Shown one piece after another: positions 22,088 through 22,843 of a DNA stretch of 22,843 bases (the stretch's first letter is position 1; each line of letters begins with the position of its first letter). The DNA is from Sphaerochaeta sp. GTDB taxonomy: Bacteria > Spirochaetota > Spirochaetia > Sphaerochaetales > Sphaerochaetaceae. The notes under the pieces were generated by a model that saw only the letters and a program-made list of their open reading frames with translations, did no database searches and was not told where the DNA came from. The position numbers and the translations under genes were made by a program. The stretch spans positions 1 through 22,843 of the forward strand of contig JALOBD010000012.1 in the NCBI GenBank assembly GCA_023228445.1, written 5' to 3'.

Positions 22088-22110
22088 GGCCACAGCCTAG
22101 CAAGCAGTGC

Positions 22111-22140
22111 AAAAAAGGGGAAGGCCCATCGGCCTTCCCC
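22111..22140 (-). terminator. Rho-independent terminator of hflC
   Basis: On the minus strand a perfect 10-bp GC-rich stem (22117-22126 with 22131-22140) with a 4-base loop is followed by six T (22116-22111). It lies 47 bp after the hflC stop. Confidence 0.9.
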
Positions 22141-22186
22141 GTAGATGGTTGCGATATCCACCCCGTCTGTTGTCCCGTGAGCGGGC

Positions 22187-22843
22187 TCACTTCTCCTTGC
22201 CATAGAGGAGGTCGAAGTACTCCATGTCGGTGGAGAGGATCTTCTGGAGCGTCGGTACGGTCTTGCGATACGACTCGAGGGTGCGCCACAGCTCGAAGAA
22301 GTCGGGGTCGGCCTCGTAGGCGTCGCTATAAATCTGCGTCGCCTGGGCATCGGCCACGCCCTTGGTCCGCTCAGCGGTGGCGTAGGCGGCGCTGAGGATC
22401 TGCTTCTGCTCACTCTCGGTCTTTCCCTGCCACTGGGCAAGTTGACCACGTCCGTAGGAGCGGTATGCTTCGGCGATCTGGTTCCGTTCCTTGATCATCC
22501 GCTGGTAGACGCTCTCGGTGAGGTCGTCGCTGTAGCGGATCTGGCGAACCACGATGTCGATGAGCTCGATGCCGAAGCCATCGGTGAACCGCTTGGCTTG
22601 GTTGTACATCATCGTCGACAGTCCGTCACGCCCGATCTTGATCGTCTCCTGACGGGCCACGGTGGCCGTCAGGTTGCGCAGTGTCTCGGCGTCCTCCACC
22701 GAATCGAGGCTCTGTACATCCTCCTCGATGGTGATGGTGTTGATCTGGTTGGTATTGCGTACCGCCTCGTTGAGGTAGTTCTCACTGACAATCGTCCGAA
22801 TGGAGCTGTCCAACACATCGTTGAGCCGGAAGAGCCCGTTGTC
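22187..22843 (-). CDS. hflC: HflC-type SPFH/stomatin domain protein (5' part outside window)
   Basis: The 218 C-terminal residues of an HflC protein, with the frame open to the window edge. With HflK, HflC forms a large membrane cage around FtsH and limits its proteolysis; the cage faces the periplasm. Visible features are the end of the SPFH domain (SSIRTIVSENYLNEAVRN; GIELIDIVVRQIRY) and the helical region rich in Glu/Gln/Ala with RMIKERNQIAEAYRSYGRGQLAQWQGKTE. The conserved tail has AQATQIYSDAYEADPDFFELWRTLESYRKTV. The hflK gene is expected just upstream, outside the window. The protein ends shortly after DMEYFDLLYGKEK, as in most HflC proteins, and a strong terminator follows, so this is the end of the operon. 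Confidence 0.93.
   Translation of the reverse strand, partial: DNGLFRLNDVLDSSIRTIVSENYLNEAVRNTNQINTITIEEDVQSLDSVEDAETLRNLTATVARQETIKIGRDGLSTMMYNQAKRFTDGFGIELIDIVVRQIRYSDDLTESVYQRMIKERNQIAEAYRSYGRGQLAQWQGKTESEQKQILSAAYATAERTKGVADAQATQIYSDAYEADPDFFELWRTLESYRKTVPTLQKILSTDMEYFDLLYGKEK

Noticed and set aside
22177..22190. GTGAGC/GCTCAC palindrome across the hflC stop
   Set aside because: The loop would be only two bases and no U-run follows; the real terminator is at 22111-22140.
1..22843. CRISPR arrays, defence islands, prophage or integrase genes, tRNA or rRNA genes
   Set aside because: I looked for repeat-spacer patterns, tRNA-like folds and recombinase motifs and found none.

Overview
The window is a GC-rich, gene-dense bacterial chromosome segment with 21 protein-coding genes, two of them cut by the window edges. 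No tRNA, rRNA, CRISPR array or intact mobile element is visible. Gene content and style suggest a fermentative or anaerobic spirochaete near Sphaerochaeta. The pointers are a binding protein whose signal peptide ends in Phe-Ala-Gly-Gly-Lys-Lys-Glu, only the oxidative arm of the TCA cycle, a DUF362-ferredoxin protein and a CcdA/TlpA pair. This placement is an inference from style and was not tested by a search.

Layout. (1) 1-933: the end of a surface-type beta-rich protein. (2) 930-5319, minus: an operon of RNA m5C methyltransferase, DUF362/2x[4Fe-4S] protein, small multidrug-export family protein and Rep-type helicase, with ATGA overlaps at two junctions. (3) 5383-6744, plus: ccdA and a tlpA-like thioredoxin. 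(4) 6737-7993, minus: a hemolysin III family protein and an orphan lipoprotein. (5) 8092-10880, minus: a polar amino-acid ABC importer, with the binding protein separated from permease and ATPase by a 424-bp gap. (6) 10981-12703: a DUF212/YuiD-like protein divergent from an MFS transporter. (7) 12769-17185: aconitase and isocitrate dehydrogenase, convergent with citrate synthase. (8) 17289-17612: a SmtB-type metal sensor. (9) 17609-18826: argG. (10) 19051-21428: an ABC exporter. (11) 21401-22843: a HAD phosphatase and the C-terminal part of hflC.

How the genes connect. Citrate synthase, aconitase and an isocitrate dehydrogenase carrying the NAD-type residue signature would make 2-oxoglutarate, the precursor of glutamate and arginine. 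argG performs the penultimate step of arginine synthesis. Near-identical ARG-box-like palindromes lie upstream of argG (two copies) and of the importer permease, with a weaker one over the binding-protein promoter. This points to an ArgR-type regulator, not encoded here, controlling both synthesis and uptake, and makes arginine or a related basic amino acid the likely substrate.

The other pattern is in the promoters. Four genes, possibly five, have a TANNNT hexamer exactly six bases before ATG and no Shine-Dalgarno sequence, as expected for leaderless mRNAs. Two divergent gene pairs are driven from overlapping -35 elements. Several convergent pairs have interlocked stop codons with no room for a terminator. 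No clearly new multi-gene defence or mobile system is visible; the most novel material is regulatory.
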